NCBI GenBank assembly: GCA_050944255.1
Contig: JBMNQS010000013.1
Span: forward strand, 1 to 38,698
Source of the DNA: JBMNQS01 sp050944255
GTDB lineage: Bacteria; Bacillota; Clostridia; Christensenellales; Maliibacteriaceae
Length of the DNA: 38,698 nt
Direction of reading: 5' to 3'
Below the pieces are notes generated by a model. That model did not search any database, had not been told where the DNA came from, and was given only the letters and a program-made list of their open reading frames with translations. Numbering within the stretch: the first letter of the stretch is position 1; every line of letters starts with the position of its first letter. Positions 1 to 8,359 of the stretch are shown here, piece after piece. The position numbers and the translations under genes were made by a program.

Positions 1-77
1 GGCAAAAAACAATTATGACCAGTATAGTCAATCCGTGCCCGGCCCGCAAGTTTTTTTAGAATTATTTGGCTGTTCGC

Positions 78-105
78 TTTTCAAACCGCGGATTTGTGCT
101 ATAAT
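78..105 (+). promoter_or_regulatory. Putative extended -10 promoter of the Dabb gene
   Basis: A perfect TATAAT at 100-105 is preceded by TG at 97-98, which makes an extended -10 element. The -35 region around 78-84 (TTTTCA) is weak. It lies about 70 bases before the ATG at 173, and nothing else in the first 170 bases looks like a gene. Confidence 0.5.
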
Positions 106-172
106 TTGTAGGGAAACAAATGTGCCCCATTTATGGGAGATGTTTTCATCACAGTGGATGAGGGAGGGAGTT

Positions 173-463
173 ATGGTCAAGCACATCGTCATGTACAAGC
201 TCAAGGACGGCTCGCAGAGGGAGAAAGAGCGTATCCGCGATATCTTTTACAGCATGCGCGGCAGGATCGAATCGCTGGATTCGGTGGAAGTCGGACTGGA
301 CTTTCTGGGCTCGGAGCGCTCCTATGACGTGGCGCTGGTCTGCACCTTTGTCGACGAAGAAGCGCTTGCGGCCTATAAAGTCCACCGGGTGCATGAAAAC
401 GAAATCAAACCGCAGATTCACGCGGCCCGGTCGGCCAGTGTATCTGTTGATTATATTTTATAA
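173..463 (+). CDS. Dabb-domain (stress-responsive A/B barrel) protein
   Basis: A small cytoplasmic protein of 96 residues. It begins MVKHIVMYKLKDG, the typical first beta strand of the Dabb ferredoxin-like fold, and contains the family pattern of a V-G-L-D-F strand, then a Y-D-V-A-L-V strand, then A-Y-K-V-H-R-V-H ahead of a C-terminal helix and strand. Dabb proteins are usually dimeric alpha+beta barrels; their biochemical role in Firmicutes is mostly unknown. An upstream in-frame start at 35 is open, but the run before residue 1 has no Dabb homology. The ATG at 173 has a purine-rich GGAGGGAG just upstream, so I chose 173. It is monocistronic, with its own extended -10 promoter. No partner gene suggests a substrate. 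Confidence 0.8.
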   Translation: MVKHIVMYKLKDGSQREKERIRDIFYSMRGRIESLDSVEVGLDFLGSERSYDVALVCTFVDEEALAAYKVHRVHENEIKPQIHAARSASVSVDYIL

Positions 464-492
464 ACCAGAGAAAATAAGTTTGTCCGATTGTT

Positions 493-533
493 TGTCACAA
501 CCAGCGATAAGCTCAAATTCAACGGTTGTGACA
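493..533. repeat. 10-bp perfect inverted repeat between convergent genes
   Basis: TGTCACAACC (493-502) is repeated inverted as GGTTGTGACA (524-533), around a 21-base spacer. It lies 30 bases after the Dabb stop codon. No U-tract follows in either direction, so it is a weak terminator candidate; it could also be an operator or a stabilising hairpin. Confidence 0.4.
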
Positions 534-565
534 TTTGAGGCGGATGAGGCAAAGATTTATTGCTG

Positions 566-605
566 AAAATAAAAAACAGGCGCTACCGGGATGCGAAGCG
601 CCTGT
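566..605 (-). terminator. Intrinsic terminator of the SIS gene
   Basis: Read on the minus strand, a perfect 9-bp stem (arms 597-605 and 576-584) is followed directly by TTTTTTATTTT. It lies 20 bases past the SIS stop codon. Confidence 0.85.
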
Positions 606-625
606 TGCGGTTTGGCCATTCAAAC

Positions 626-1183
626 TTATTCGATGTTTCTGTGGCGGGCTTCCAGATCGTCCGGCGTGAGACCGAGCTGGTCTTTGAGCATCATCACGAG
701 GATATCGCCGAGTATGTAAAGCGCCTGTTCGTACTGGTTGCCCATGAGCTGTATGGTGGGTACCATATCGGCTTCGGAGAGATAGGCGTAGGCGGGCAGT
801 ATGGTTACGACATCGGCCACATTCGTGAACGGGCTGGAGGGCTGCGTGGTGATGAGGGCGATTTTCGCGCCGGCCGCTTTCGCTTTTTCCGCGTAAAGCC
901 GCAGGCCGTCGTTGCCGCCCCCGCCGCAGCTCGTGATGTACAAATCGCCGGGCTGGCATGCGGTGGAGGTGTCGTCCATTGCCCAGTGCGTGGTTTTGCC
1001 CAAGTGCGCAAGCCGCATCGCAAAGCCGCGCAGCGATATGCCCTCGCGTCCGTACCCGAAAACGAAAATCTGCTTGGCAGCCTTGATCGCGTCCAACAGC
1101 GGCTGTACCGAAGCGTCGTTCATGCGGTCGAACACCTTTGCCAGCTCACCGGTCACCGTTGCGCCATATTCCTGAAAATTCAT
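626..1183 (-). CDS. SIS-domain sugar-phosphate isomerase, HxlB (6-phospho-3-hexuloisomerase) type
   Basis: A 185-residue single SIS-domain protein. The central phosphosugar-binding loop reads V-F-G-Y-G-R-E-G-I-S-L-R-G-F-A-M-R-L, closely resembling HxlB (G-x-G-R-S-G-x-x-x-x-x-F-A-M-R-L). A second HxlB-like block, Q-L-M-G-N-Q-Y-E-Q-A, matches the P-M-G-S-x-F-E-Q region near the C-terminus. HxlB enzymes interconvert 3-hexulose 6-phosphate and fructose 6-phosphate; the partner HxlA synthase is not in this window, so another ketose or amino-sugar phosphate is equally possible. I took the ATG at 1183 because AAGGAGGG lies just before it, although an in-frame start exists at 1204. It has its own promoter and terminator and is not clearly part of the neighbouring sugar operon. 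Confidence 0.75.
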   Translation of the reverse strand: MNFQEYGATVTGELAKVFDRMNDASVQPLLDAIKAAKQIFVFGYGREGISLRGFAMRLAHLGKTTHWAMDDTSTACQPGDLYITSCGGGGNDGLRLYAEKAKAAGAKIALITTQPSSPFTNVADVVTILPAYAYLSEADMVPTIQLMGNQYEQALYILGDILVMMLKDQLGLTPDDLEARHRNIE

Positions 1184-1227
1184 GAGCACCCTCCTTCTTA
1201 TCACGTTGATTAATGCCGTACAGTATC

Positions 1228-1256
1228 ATTATAAGCGGCGCGCAAAAGCGTTTAAT
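1228..1256 (-). promoter_or_regulatory. Putative promoter of the SIS gene
   Basis: On the minus strand a perfect TATAAT (1233-1228) sits 17 bases from a weak -35 (ATTAAA, 1256-1251), about 45 bases before the start codon. Confidence 0.5.
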
Positions 1257-1850
1257 AAAGGATCATAAGAACTTGTTTAAGTATCTTTGGAACCTGTGCC
1301 AAGCGCTGTTATTCACATTTGCGCGTACTATAATAATGGGCGGCGAGAAAAAGCCTGCGGGAGAAAAGGTCCTGCATAATTTTGAAGGATTGAAGCCGCT
1401 CCTTGCACACTTTACGCAGATCGGCCCGGTCGGCTGCGCCGTATCCGTTTGCCTGTACGGCAAGACTGATTACGATAAGCTGTGAAGCGATCATTTAGAA
1501 GTTGTACATGATAAGGGTTGCAAAGACCTCCTGTGAGATGGACTCTGCCTTTTTGGAATGGAAACAAATAAGGCCAACAGCATTATTTTAAAGCACAAAA
1601 GACCGTCTCAATGTCCCAACGCATTTGATAGAGAGCTTTGAGCTCGGATGGCGGGAACTGTTTAGCGCTTAGACTGTGATTACGCTTTGCATGTATCGTC
1701 CGTAATTTTAAATCGGATAATTCGAAAAGAAAGCGGATAAAACCTGTGATGATCTGGGTCAAGAAAATCAAATGCAGAATTAGTCGGCAGGGATCGATAA
1801 AGTTCCGGTCGAACCCTCACTTCTTTAGTCTGCTTGGGTATGAGGATTCG
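1240..1850 (-). pseudogene. Decayed C-terminal fragment of an IS4-family DDE transposase
   Basis: No intact frame remains, but consecutive minus-strand pieces in different frames spell the end of an IS4/DDE_Tnp_1 transposase. About 1850-1785 gives P-K-Q-T-K-E-V and L-P-T-N-S-A-F-D-F-L-D. About 1770-1690 gives F-Y-P-L-S-F-R-I-I-R-F-K-I-T-D-D-T. A shifted frame near 1640-1590 gives the hallmark F-P-P-S-E-L-K-A-L-Y-Q-M-R-W-D-I-E-T, which carries the catalytic-glutamate YxxRWxIE pattern. A further frame change yields A-V-G-L-I-C-F-H-S-K-K-A-E and M-Y-N-F before a stop. The N-terminal two thirds, and any recognisable inverted ends, are gone. At least three frame breaks show it is dead. Its upstream edge merges with the last codons of the response-regulator gene. 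The stretch from 1263 to 1494 has only weak residual similarity, so the left boundary is approximate. Confidence 0.75.
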
Positions 1851-3418
1851 GGCTGGGTGCGCCGGTTGCGGTACTCCGACGGGGAGATTCCCACATGTTT
1901 TTTGAACAGCGTGCTGAAATAGGTGGGATTTTGGTACCCGACTTCGTTCGCGATACAGGTCGTCTTGAAATGGGAGTTTTGCAGCAGCTTTTTGGCCTTC
2001 TCCAGCCGGAAACTTGTCAGATAGTCGATGAAGCTGATGTTCTCGCACTTGGAGAATACCGTGCTGAAATATGCGGGGTGCAGGTTTACGTGCGAGGCGA
2101 CCTCCGCAAGCGAGAGCTTGTATTTCGTGAAGTTGTTCTGTATATACTGCTTGGCCTGCGAGATGATCACGGCGTTGGTGTTCATGGGCACACCGCAGAG
2201 CGCATCGCCGATCTTCCCGAGGGTTGTGAGCAGCAGCTCGAACAGCGTGGACGCGTCGTTCTCGGAATACAGCGAGGCGAACAGGCGGTTGGGGTTTTCG
2301 ATGACGTCTTCCACGGTGACGTTGGCCTCCACCAGACAGTTGATTGCCTTATAGAGCAGGTTGCGTATAAACAACTGGATATCGTAGGAGCTCACGCTGG
2401 CGTCGATGGCCTGTCTTGCGAGCGTGGCGATCTGGAGCTGCATGCTCTGGGTATCGTTACTGCGCATGTGGTTGATAATCTTCTCCTCGTACGCCAGAAA
2501 CACGGGGAAGAACGTGTTCACCTTGCAGAAACTCTCGTTATAGTGCAGCACCTTATTGTGCCCTTTCAGGTAGACCAATGAAAGCGCTTTGACGGATTCG
2601 AAGTATGACTCGGTCATATCGAACAGCCCGAAGTGAATCTTGCCCACGCCGATGGAGAACTTCTGTGTAAAGTGCTTGCTGAGCGCCTCCTCGAGCGACG
2701 CAATGAGCTCGGACAGGTTTTTCTCGAGCCCCGCGGAGTTGTCGTGCTTCAATATGATGATCTTCTTGTCGGGGCTGAGCGACAAAAACGCGTTCTGCTC
2801 GCTGACGAGGCACACGAGCTTGTTGAGTATATCCGAACACTCCATGATGCGCACGAGCTGAAGATCGGAAACGCTTTGCGTGTAGTTGCTCCACACGATG
2901 GAGATTACGCAGAAATACTGGTTGTTGAGCGAATCGAGTATATTGGCGTACTCAAAGTACTTCTCGATCGTAAAGTTGCCGAGTATCAGGTCAAAATAGA
3001 TATTCGTAACGACGTTACGCTTGTTGAGTACGATCTCCTTGCTGAACAGTATGGATTCCTTGATACGCTGAAGCACCGTCACGACTTCGGCGGGGTCGAT
3101 GGGCTTGAGTATGTAGGCGCTCGCGCCCAGATTCAGTGATTTCTGCGCATACTCAAAATCGTCGAACCCGCTGATGGAGATGAAAAATATCTTGGGATAT
3201 TTGGCTTTTACCTCCTCCAGCAGCTCCAGACCGGTCATGTTCGGCATGCGGATGTCGCTGATGATCAGATCGGGCGGGTTCGCGGCGATGAGCGAGAGCG
3301 CTTCCCTGCCGTCCTTTGCCTTGCCGATGACCTCGAAACCATTCTCTCTCCAGGGGATGATGGAAATCATGCTGTCCCGGATCAGGTACTCGTCGTCCAC
3401 AATAATTACTTTCAGCAT
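1817..3418 (-). CDS. AraC-type two-component response regulator (YesN-like)
   Basis: A cytoplasmic transcription factor of 533 residues. Residues 1-120 form a receiver domain with acidic residues D8/D9, phosphoacceptor D55 in I-S-D-I-R-M-P, and K105 in the I-L-K-P loop. A long central region of unknown fold follows. The last 100 residues are an AraC double helix-turn-helix, with the typical A-S-H-V-N-L-H-P-A-Y-F-S and V-G-Y-Q-N-P-T-Y-F-S blocks and G-I-S-P-S-E-Y-R. A TTG at 3424 is in frame, but GGAGG at 3430-3426 is spaced 7 bases from the ATG at 3418, so 3418 is the start. It follows the sensor kinase gene by 50 bases and is probably cotranscribed with it. The pair very likely controls the divergent sugar operon. 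Its final residues are read from transposase-remnant DNA, so the native C-terminus has probably been replaced. Confidence 0.9.
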   Translation of the reverse strand: MLKVIIVDDEYLIRDSMISIIPWRENGFEVIGKAKDGREALSLIAANPPDLIISDIRMPNMTGLELLEEVKAKYPKIFFISISGFDDFEYAQKSLNLGASAYILKPIDPAEVVTVLQRIKESILFSKEIVLNKRNVVTNIYFDLILGNFTIEKYFEYANILDSLNNQYFCVISIVWSNYTQSVSDLQLVRIMECSDILNKLVCLVSEQNAFLSLSPDKKIIILKHDNSAGLEKNLSELIASLEEALSKHFTQKFSIGVGKIHFGLFDMTESYFESVKALSLVYLKGHNKVLHYNESFCKVNTFFPVFLAYEEKIINHMRSNDTQSMQLQIATLARQAIDASVSSYDIQLFIRNLLYKAINCLVEANVTVEDVIENPNRLFASLYSENDASTLFELLLTTLGKIGDALCGVPMNTNAVIISQAKQYIQNNFTKYKLSLAEVASHVNLHPAYFSTVFSKCENISFIDYLTSFRLEKAKKLLQNSHFKTTCIANEVGYQNPTYFSTLFKKHVGISPSEYRNRRTQPESSYPSRLKK

Positions 3419-3468
3419 AGACAACCTCCCAGATATTCCTCCCTTGCTGACTTATGTCCTGTTCCCTA

Positions 3469-5262
3469 CTACCGAAACATATTGTGTTCTATGGCGCTCT
3501 GAACCGGAAACACGATTTTGACCAATGTGTAATCCCCGTATACGCTTTCGAAAGAAAGCCCGTACTGTTCCCCATAATAAAATTTGATTCTAAGATTGAC
3601 ATTGAATATCCCATAGCTTTCAAAATCATGCATATCCTTTCGGGACGCGTTGCCGAGCCGCTCGTTGATATTTTGGAGCTGCTCGGGCTCTATGCCCACG
3701 CCGGTATCCAGCACCTCGATATGCACGTTGCCGTCCTGCTCGTATACCGTGATCCGTATCAGCCCGCCGTCGTCCTTGTTGAGTATGCCGTGGTTCAGGG
3801 AGTTCTCCACGATGGGCTGTACGATGGCGTTGGGCGTAAAATAGTTGAGTATCTTCTCATCGTTGATGTGGAACTCGTAGTTGAGCTGATCCCGGAAACG
3901 CTTCTGCTGTATGGAGAGATAGATTTTCGTATGCTCGATCTCGTCCCGCAGGCTGATGACATCCTTGCCCTTGCAGAGCGAGAGCCGGAAGAACTTTGCG
4001 AGCGCCATGATGATCTCGAGCGCCTGCTCGTTGTTGTTCACGCGTATGCTCCACGCGATATGATCCAGCGTGTTATAGAGGAAATGCGGGTTGATCTGCG
4101 CCTGCAGCACGCTGAACTGCGCCTTGCGCAGCATTGTCTGCTCTTGGTTGATGCGGTTGACCAGGTGCGATATCTCGCCGATCATGTAGTTTAAGTTGGA
4201 GCCGAACTGCGCCATCTCGTATATGCTGTTGTCGTCCTGGCGCATCCGCGCGGACAGGTTGCCCTCCGTCACGTTCTGCATCACCTCAAGCATGTTTTTG
4301 AGCGGGGAGGAGATGCTGTTTGCGAACCGGTTGGAGATGAGTATGGCGATAACGATCGCGATGAGCATGGCGCCGAAGATTATGACCATGGAGAGGAACA
4401 TGTTGTCCTTGAGTATGACCGCGGATGAAACGTATCCGCTCACCTCCCAGCCGTTGCGCAGCGTAACGGTGTGGCGCAGGTCGAAAGCCGATGTGTCCTT
4501 CACCTCCTCGGGCTGCACGAACTGATAGTTGCTATACTGCGGAGAGCTCGCGATGTTGTTGAGGACTTTGGGCCTATCGAACGTGTGGTCGGAGCACACG
4601 AGCGTACCGTCCCCCTCGGTTAACAGCACAGCCATGCCTTCAAACGGTATTTCGCCGATGATGTTCATGAGCTGCTGTGCGGGGATGTCCACCGCGACAA
4701 CGCCGAAGGGTTTGCCGGTGCGCATATCGATGAGCGCGTGCCCCTGCGTAATAAAGTAGTTGTTGATGGTGCGCACGATGAACGAATCACGGTGCAGCCC
4801 AAACCAGATATAGTCGTACGGGTGGCGTTGTATCTCCAGGTACCAGTCTTTTTGCGTGAAATCCGTATCGAAGAACCCGAAAGTGGAGGATTTATATTTC
4901 TTGTTATCGTCCGCAACGATATAAAAGCCGAATATGTTATCGGAATAGGACTGTTGCAGATCGAGCAGCCTGGTATCGATCTCGAAGGCATGGGAATATT
5001 CCGAGGTGATCTCCGGCGTAGAGGTCTCCCGTATCGCCAGTTGGTAATCCAAGTCGGATTGTATGATCCCATCGATTTTCGCGGCTTCATCAAAAATGTA
5101 GTCCAGCTCCCGCGCGTACTGGCTGACGGTGTGGATAAGGCTTTGCCTCGCGTTCTCTTTGAAGGAATTGAAAAGCATCACACTGACCAGCACAGTACAA
5201 AGCAGCATGGGGATGGTGGATAAACTGATGAAGCTTACCATGAGCCGTTTGCGCAGTTTCAT
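3469..5262 (-). CDS. Membrane sensor histidine kinase (YesM-like, HAMP plus His_kinase)
   Basis: A 597-residue membrane kinase, numbered from the ATG at 5262. There is a first transmembrane segment near residues 8-31, an extracellular sensor region of about 255 residues (dCache-like by position), a second transmembrane segment near 288-310, then a HAMP linker. The His_kinase core carries Q-I-N-P-H-F-L-Y-N-T-L-D with the phosphorylated histidine near 393. The ATPase domain has an N-box (V-E-N-S-L-N-H-G) near 485 and D-T-G-V-G-I near 520. This is the typical partner of AraC-type regulators that sense extracellular sugars, often through a binding protein. The start is uncertain: a TTG at 5340 is in frame, but the usual basic MKLRKRL anchor follows the ATG at 5262. 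It is transcribed with the regulator and divergently from the binding-protein gene. Confidence 0.9.
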   Translation of the reverse strand: MKLRKRLMVSFISLSTIPMLLCTVLVSVMLFNSFKENARQSLIHTVSQYARELDYIFDEAAKIDGIIQSDLDYQLAIRETSTPEITSEYSHAFEIDTRLLDLQQSYSDNIFGFYIVADDNKKYKSSTFGFFDTDFTQKDWYLEIQRHPYDYIWFGLHRDSFIVRTINNYFITQGHALIDMRTGKPFGVVAVDIPAQQLMNIIGEIPFEGMAVLLTEGDGTLVCSDHTFDRPKVLNNIASSPQYSNYQFVQPEEVKDTSAFDLRHTVTLRNGWEVSGYVSSAVILKDNMFLSMVIIFGAMLIAIVIAILISNRFANSISSPLKNMLEVMQNVTEGNLSARMRQDDNSIYEMAQFGSNLNYMIGEISHLVNRINQEQTMLRKAQFSVLQAQINPHFLYNTLDHIAWSIRVNNNEQALEIIMALAKFFRLSLCKGKDVISLRDEIEHTKIYLSIQQKRFRDQLNYEFHINDEKILNYFTPNAIVQPIVENSLNHGILNKDDGGLIRITVYEQDGNVHIEVLDTGVGIEPEQLQNINERLGNASRKDMHDFESYGIFNVNLRIKFYYGEQYGLSFESVYGDYTLVKIVFPVQSAIEHNMFR

Positions 5263-5380
5263 CTCCCTGAGTTTCTCCCGACTATATTTATGCAATATAT
5301 TTAAGGTGTATATGCCTAACTTAATACTCGAAAAAAACAAATGCCCGCTTGAAGCGAAAATCCTGATTTTGTTAAATTAC

Positions 5381-5409
5381 ATTATAACTGATAGTTTTGC
5401 AATATGCAA
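5381..5409 (-). promoter_or_regulatory. Promoter of the sensor kinase-regulator operon
   Basis: Minus-strand TTGCAT (5409-5404), a 17-base spacer and a perfect TATAAT (5386-5381) lie about 120 bases before the kinase start. An inverted repeat (CCCGCG at 5411-5416, CGCGGG at 5428-5433) lies immediately upstream of the -35 and could be an operator. Confidence 0.6.
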
Positions 5410-5416
5410 ACCCGCG

Positions 5417-5550
5417 TTGACAAGACTCGCGGGACAAACATATTAAATATTTTAATATGAGCCACCCAAAAAAATAAAAGTGACAGCTAAAAAGAGTGAA
5501 TCAACTCCTTAAGATACTTTATTCAAAATATTTTTTAAAGCCATTATAAT
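5417..5550 (+). promoter_or_regulatory. Divergent promoter region of the sugar ABC operon
   Basis: This A+T-rich intergenic region holds two candidate plus-strand promoters. One has TTGACA (5417-5422), 18 bases and TATTAA (5441-5446); its -35 lies inside the CCCGCG...CGCGGG inverted repeat. The other has TTCAAA (5522-5527), 17 bases and a perfect TATAAT (5545-5550). The second is closer to the start codon at 5610. AraC-type activators often bind such spans, but no direct repeats were confidently recognised. Confidence 0.45.
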
Positions 5551-5609
5551 AATATATAATCGATAACTTATTCCTGTTCAAAGTCCATATTGAAAAGGAG
5601 GTCTATTCA

Positions 5610-6713
5610 ATGAAAAAAGTCCTGAGTCTGAAAAAAGTCCTGAGTCTTTTGGTTTCTGTCTTGTTGATGCTCGCCTTGGTTGCGGGGTGCGCTCCCACCA
5701 CCTCGGATCCCGAAGATTCGTCCCAAACTCCGCCACCCGCGGAAACGGAGTCTGAAGCTGCCCCGGGGGAGAAGACCGGCACGGCCGCGTATCCCGGCGT
5801 GGGCGACGGCATTCCGGCAGACTTAAAGGTCGGCTTCTCCGAGTTGTCCATCTCCGACCCGTGGCGCGTAGCGCAGGTGGAGAGCATGCAGGCGGAGGCG
5901 GAAAAGAGAGGCATCAACTACGTTATGACCGATGCGCAGAACAAGCAGGATAAGCAGCTTGCCGACATCGAAGACCTGATCGCGCAGGGCTGCAACTTTA
6001 TCTTCATCGCTCCTTTGAACATTGAAGGTTTTGGCCCCGCGATCGAATCGGCCAAAGAAAAGCAGATCCCGGTGATACTGATCGACCGCGAAATCTCCGG
6101 CACTCCGGGCGAGGACTTCGTCTGCACGATACTGGCGGACTTCCTCGTACAGGGCAGGAACTGCGCCGAATGGCTGGATAAGAACATCGAAGGCGACATT
6201 CGTGTCGTCCAGATCACCGGCCAGCCGGGCGGCAGCGACGTGCGCGACCGTACCGCGGGCTTTGCGGAAGCCATGGACAAAGTGAACGCCGAAGGCAAGC
6301 ACAAGATGGAGATCGTTTCTTCGCAGAACGGCAAGTGGTCCAGAACCGAGACCCAGAAGATTCTCCAGAACGTGATCCAGTCGCTGGGCAAAGACGGCTT
6401 TGACGCGGTCTATGCGCAGAACGATGAAATGGCCCTGGGTGCCGTGCAGGCACTGAAGAAAGCGGGCATTACGGTGGGCGAAGGCGGAGTGCACGTTGTG
6501 ACGGTTGACGGCCAGAAACAGGCTGTTCAGGCGGTCGTAGACGGCAGTATCTCCTGCATCTCCACCTGCACGCCGCTGTTCGGGCCCGCTGCGTTCCAGG
6601 CGCTGGAAGACTACTACAATGGCAAGGAAATGCCGCCGATCATTTATAACGAGGAGAAGATCATCACCAAGGAGAACGCGGCAGAAGAAGTCAAGGTTGC
6701 CTGGGGCAACTAA
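5610..6713 (+). CDS. Sugar ABC transporter substrate-binding lipoprotein (type I periplasmic-binding fold)
   Basis: A 367-residue exported lipoprotein. It has a basic N-terminus, a hydrophobic stretch at about 11-25 and the lipobox L-V-A-G-C with lipidated C27, followed by an acidic, proline-rich linker to about residue 65. The mature part is a Peripla_BP_4 (ribose/galactose-binding) fold: D-L-K-V-G-F-S-E-L-S, D-L-I-A-Q-G-C-N-F-I-F-I-A-P, I-P-V-I-L-I-D-R-E, and near the end H-V-V-T-V-D-G. It delivers a monosaccharide to the ATPase and permeases encoded next. AAAGGAGG lies just upstream of the ATG. The first 13 codons contain a tandem duplication (5613-5630 and 5631-5648, one base different) that repeats K-K-V-L-S-L and lengthens the signal peptide. 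The ligand cannot be read from the sequence. Confidence 0.9.
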   Translation: MKKVLSLKKVLSLLVSVLLMLALVAGCAPTTSDPEDSSQTPPPAETESEAAPGEKTGTAAYPGVGDGIPADLKVGFSELSISDPWRVAQVESMQAEAEKRGINYVMTDAQNKQDKQLADIEDLIAQGCNFIFIAPLNIEGFGPAIESAKEKQIPVILIDREISGTPGEDFVCTILADFLVQGRNCAEWLDKNIEGDIRVVQITGQPGGSDVRDRTAGFAEAMDKVNAEGKHKMEIVSSQNGKWSRTETQKILQNVIQSLGKDGFDAVYAQNDEMALGAVQALKKAGITVGEGGVHVVTVDGQKQAVQAVVDGSISCISTCTPLFGPAAFQALEDYYNGKEMPPIIYNEEKIITKENAAEEVKVAWGN

Positions 6714-6737
6714 TCCCTTTAGCTTGGCAGGGTTGCC

Positions 6738-6769
6738 GGATGTGCGCCTCTCTACGGGGGCGCACATCC
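6738..6769 (+). promoter_or_regulatory. Intercistronic hairpin after the binding-protein gene
   Basis: A perfect 11-bp stem, GGATGTGCGCC (6738-6748) and GGCGCACATCC (6759-6769), with a 10-base loop and no U-tract. Such hairpins often protect the upstream mRNA, allowing more binding protein than transporter; that role is inferred. Confidence 0.6.
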
Positions 6770-6827
6770 AAACCTGATTCAGGCCGTAAACTGATATTTC
6801 AATCAGCCAAAAAGCGGGGGAAGTATT

Positions 6828-8339
6828 ATGAGCGACAACATTCTCGAAATGAAAGGCATCGTCAAAAATTTTCCGGGCGTGTATGCGCTCAAAGGGGTGG
6901 ACTTCTCGGTACGAACGGGAGAGGTGCACGCCATGATGGGAGAAAATGGCGCGGGCAAATCCACGCTGATCAAGGTGCTCACCGGCGTGTATGGCAAGGA
7001 CGGGGGCAGCGTCTGGTTCGACGGCAAGGATATCAACCCCAGAACGCCGCTCGATGCGCAGCTTTTGGGCATCAGCCCCATCTATCAGGAACTCAACATG
7101 ATTCCCTACTTAAGCGCGGGGGAGAATATTTACTTAGGGCGTTTCCCGCGTAAGAACAGCGGCGGCATTGACTGGAAGAAGCTCTACGCGGATGCCCAGC
7201 AGGTGATGGACGGCATGGGTATCCATCTGGATGTGAAAAAGCAGCTCAATACGCTGGGCGCCGCACTGCAGCAGATGGTGGCGATTGCACGCGCGATCAG
7301 CCTCAACTGCAAGCTCGTGGTGATGGATGAGCCCACGTCGTCGCTGGATACCAATGAAGTGAAGGTGCTCTTCGACCTTGTCCACAAGCTTAAAGCGACG
7401 GGGATATCGTTCATCTTCATTTCGCATCGCCTGGATGAAGTGTACCAGATATCCGACCGTATCACGATACTTAAGGATGGCGGGTACGTTGGTACTTATA
7501 ATACAAACGAGATATCCAAGTTCGAGCTCATCGGCAAGATGGTGGGGCGCGAGTTGCAGGACCGGCACCGGGTATCCGAGCCGTACAAGTTCGGCGATAT
7601 GCAGTACCTGATCGAGCTTAAGGATTTGGTGCAGGCGCCCGCAGTCAACGGCGTGAGCTTCGGCATCAAGAAGGGCGAGATTGTGGGGCTTGCGGGGCTG
7701 CTGGGCTCCGGGCGTACCGAAACCGCCAAGCTGATGTTTGGGTACGAGCGGCCGGACAGCGGCAGCATTGAGAAAAACGGCAAAAAGCTTAAACTGCGCA
7801 CCCCCAAGGATGCGCTGAAGGCGGGCCTTGCGTTGTGCACGGAGAACCGGCGCGAGGAGGGTATCATACCGCACATGTCGGTAAGAGACAACATCTGCAT
7901 CGCGGCGCTGCCGAGGCTGACCAAGTTCGGTTTTGTCGCCAGGGACAAACAGGAAGAAATTACTGCCAAATATATAGAACGGTTCGATATCAAAACGCCG
8001 AGCCAAAACCAGGCGCTGCGCAACCTATCCGGCGGCAACCAGCAAAAAGTGCTACTGGCCCGGTGGCTGGCCACCAATCCACAGCTCATCATACTGGATG
8101 AACCGACACGGGGCATCGACGTAGGGGCAAAGGTCGAGATAGAAAAGCTCATCAAGGAGTTCGCCTCGATGGGCATCAGCGTGCTGTTCATTTCGTCCGA
8201 GCTTTCCGAGCTCGTCCGTAACTGTGACCGCATCGTCATCATCCGTGAAGGCAAGATTCTCGGTGAAGTCGTCAGTGATGAAATCCGGGAGGACAACATC
8301 ATGAGGACGATCGCGCAGGATCACGTTGCGTATTCTTAA
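6828..8339 (+). CDS. Sugar ABC transporter ATPase, RbsA/MglA type (two nucleotide-binding domains)
   Basis: A 503-residue cytoplasmic ATPase with two fused ABC domains, the usual form for ribose/galactose/rhamnose-type importers. Domain 1 has Walker A G-E-N-G-A-G-K-S-T (residues 38-46), a relaxed signature L-G-A-A-L-Q-Q-M-V-A-I-A-R-A, and Walker B L-V-V-M-D-E-P-T-S-S-L. Domain 2 has the degenerate Walker A G-L-L-G-S-G-R-T-E typical of this family, the canonical signature L-S-G-G-N-Q-Q-K-V, and Walker B L-I-I-L-D-E-P-T-R-G-I-D. It powers the two permeases encoded downstream. The start is supported by GGGGGAAG about 7 bases upstream. It lies 114 bases after the binding-protein gene, with the intercistronic hairpin between. 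Confidence 0.95.
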   Translation: MSDNILEMKGIVKNFPGVYALKGVDFSVRTGEVHAMMGENGAGKSTLIKVLTGVYGKDGGSVWFDGKDINPRTPLDAQLLGISPIYQELNMIPYLSAGENIYLGRFPRKNSGGIDWKKLYADAQQVMDGMGIHLDVKKQLNTLGAALQQMVAIARAISLNCKLVVMDEPTSSLDTNEVKVLFDLVHKLKATGISFIFISHRLDEVYQISDRITILKDGGYVGTYNTNEISKFELIGKMVGRELQDRHRVSEPYKFGDMQYLIELKDLVQAPAVNGVSFGIKKGEIVGLAGLLGSGRTETAKLMFGYERPDSGSIEKNGKKLKLRTPKDALKAGLALCTENRREEGIIPHMSVRDNICIAALPRLTKFGFVARDKQEEITAKYIERFDIKTPSQNQALRNLSGGNQQKVLLARWLATNPQLIILDEPTRGIDVGAKVEIEKLIKEFASMGISVLFISSELSELVRNCDRIVIIREGKILGEVVSDEIREDNIMRTIAQDHVAYS

Positions 8340-8359
8340 GCGCTTGGAGGGATGCATAA

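Noticed and set aside
626..1183. RuMP pathway gene pair (hxlA-hxlB)
   Set aside because: Only an HxlB-like gene is present; no HxlA synthase lies next to it, so the pathway cannot be claimed.
2578..2592. Catabolite-responsive-element-like TGAAAGCGCTTTGA
   Set aside because: It lies well inside the response-regulator coding sequence, and one match to a loose consensus in this length is expected by chance.
5823..6929. Long minus-strand open frame of 368 codons opposite the binding-protein gene
   Set aside because: It is an antisense shadow: the composition is H/R/A-rich without domains, there is no ribosome site, and the plus-strand gene has clear family motifs.
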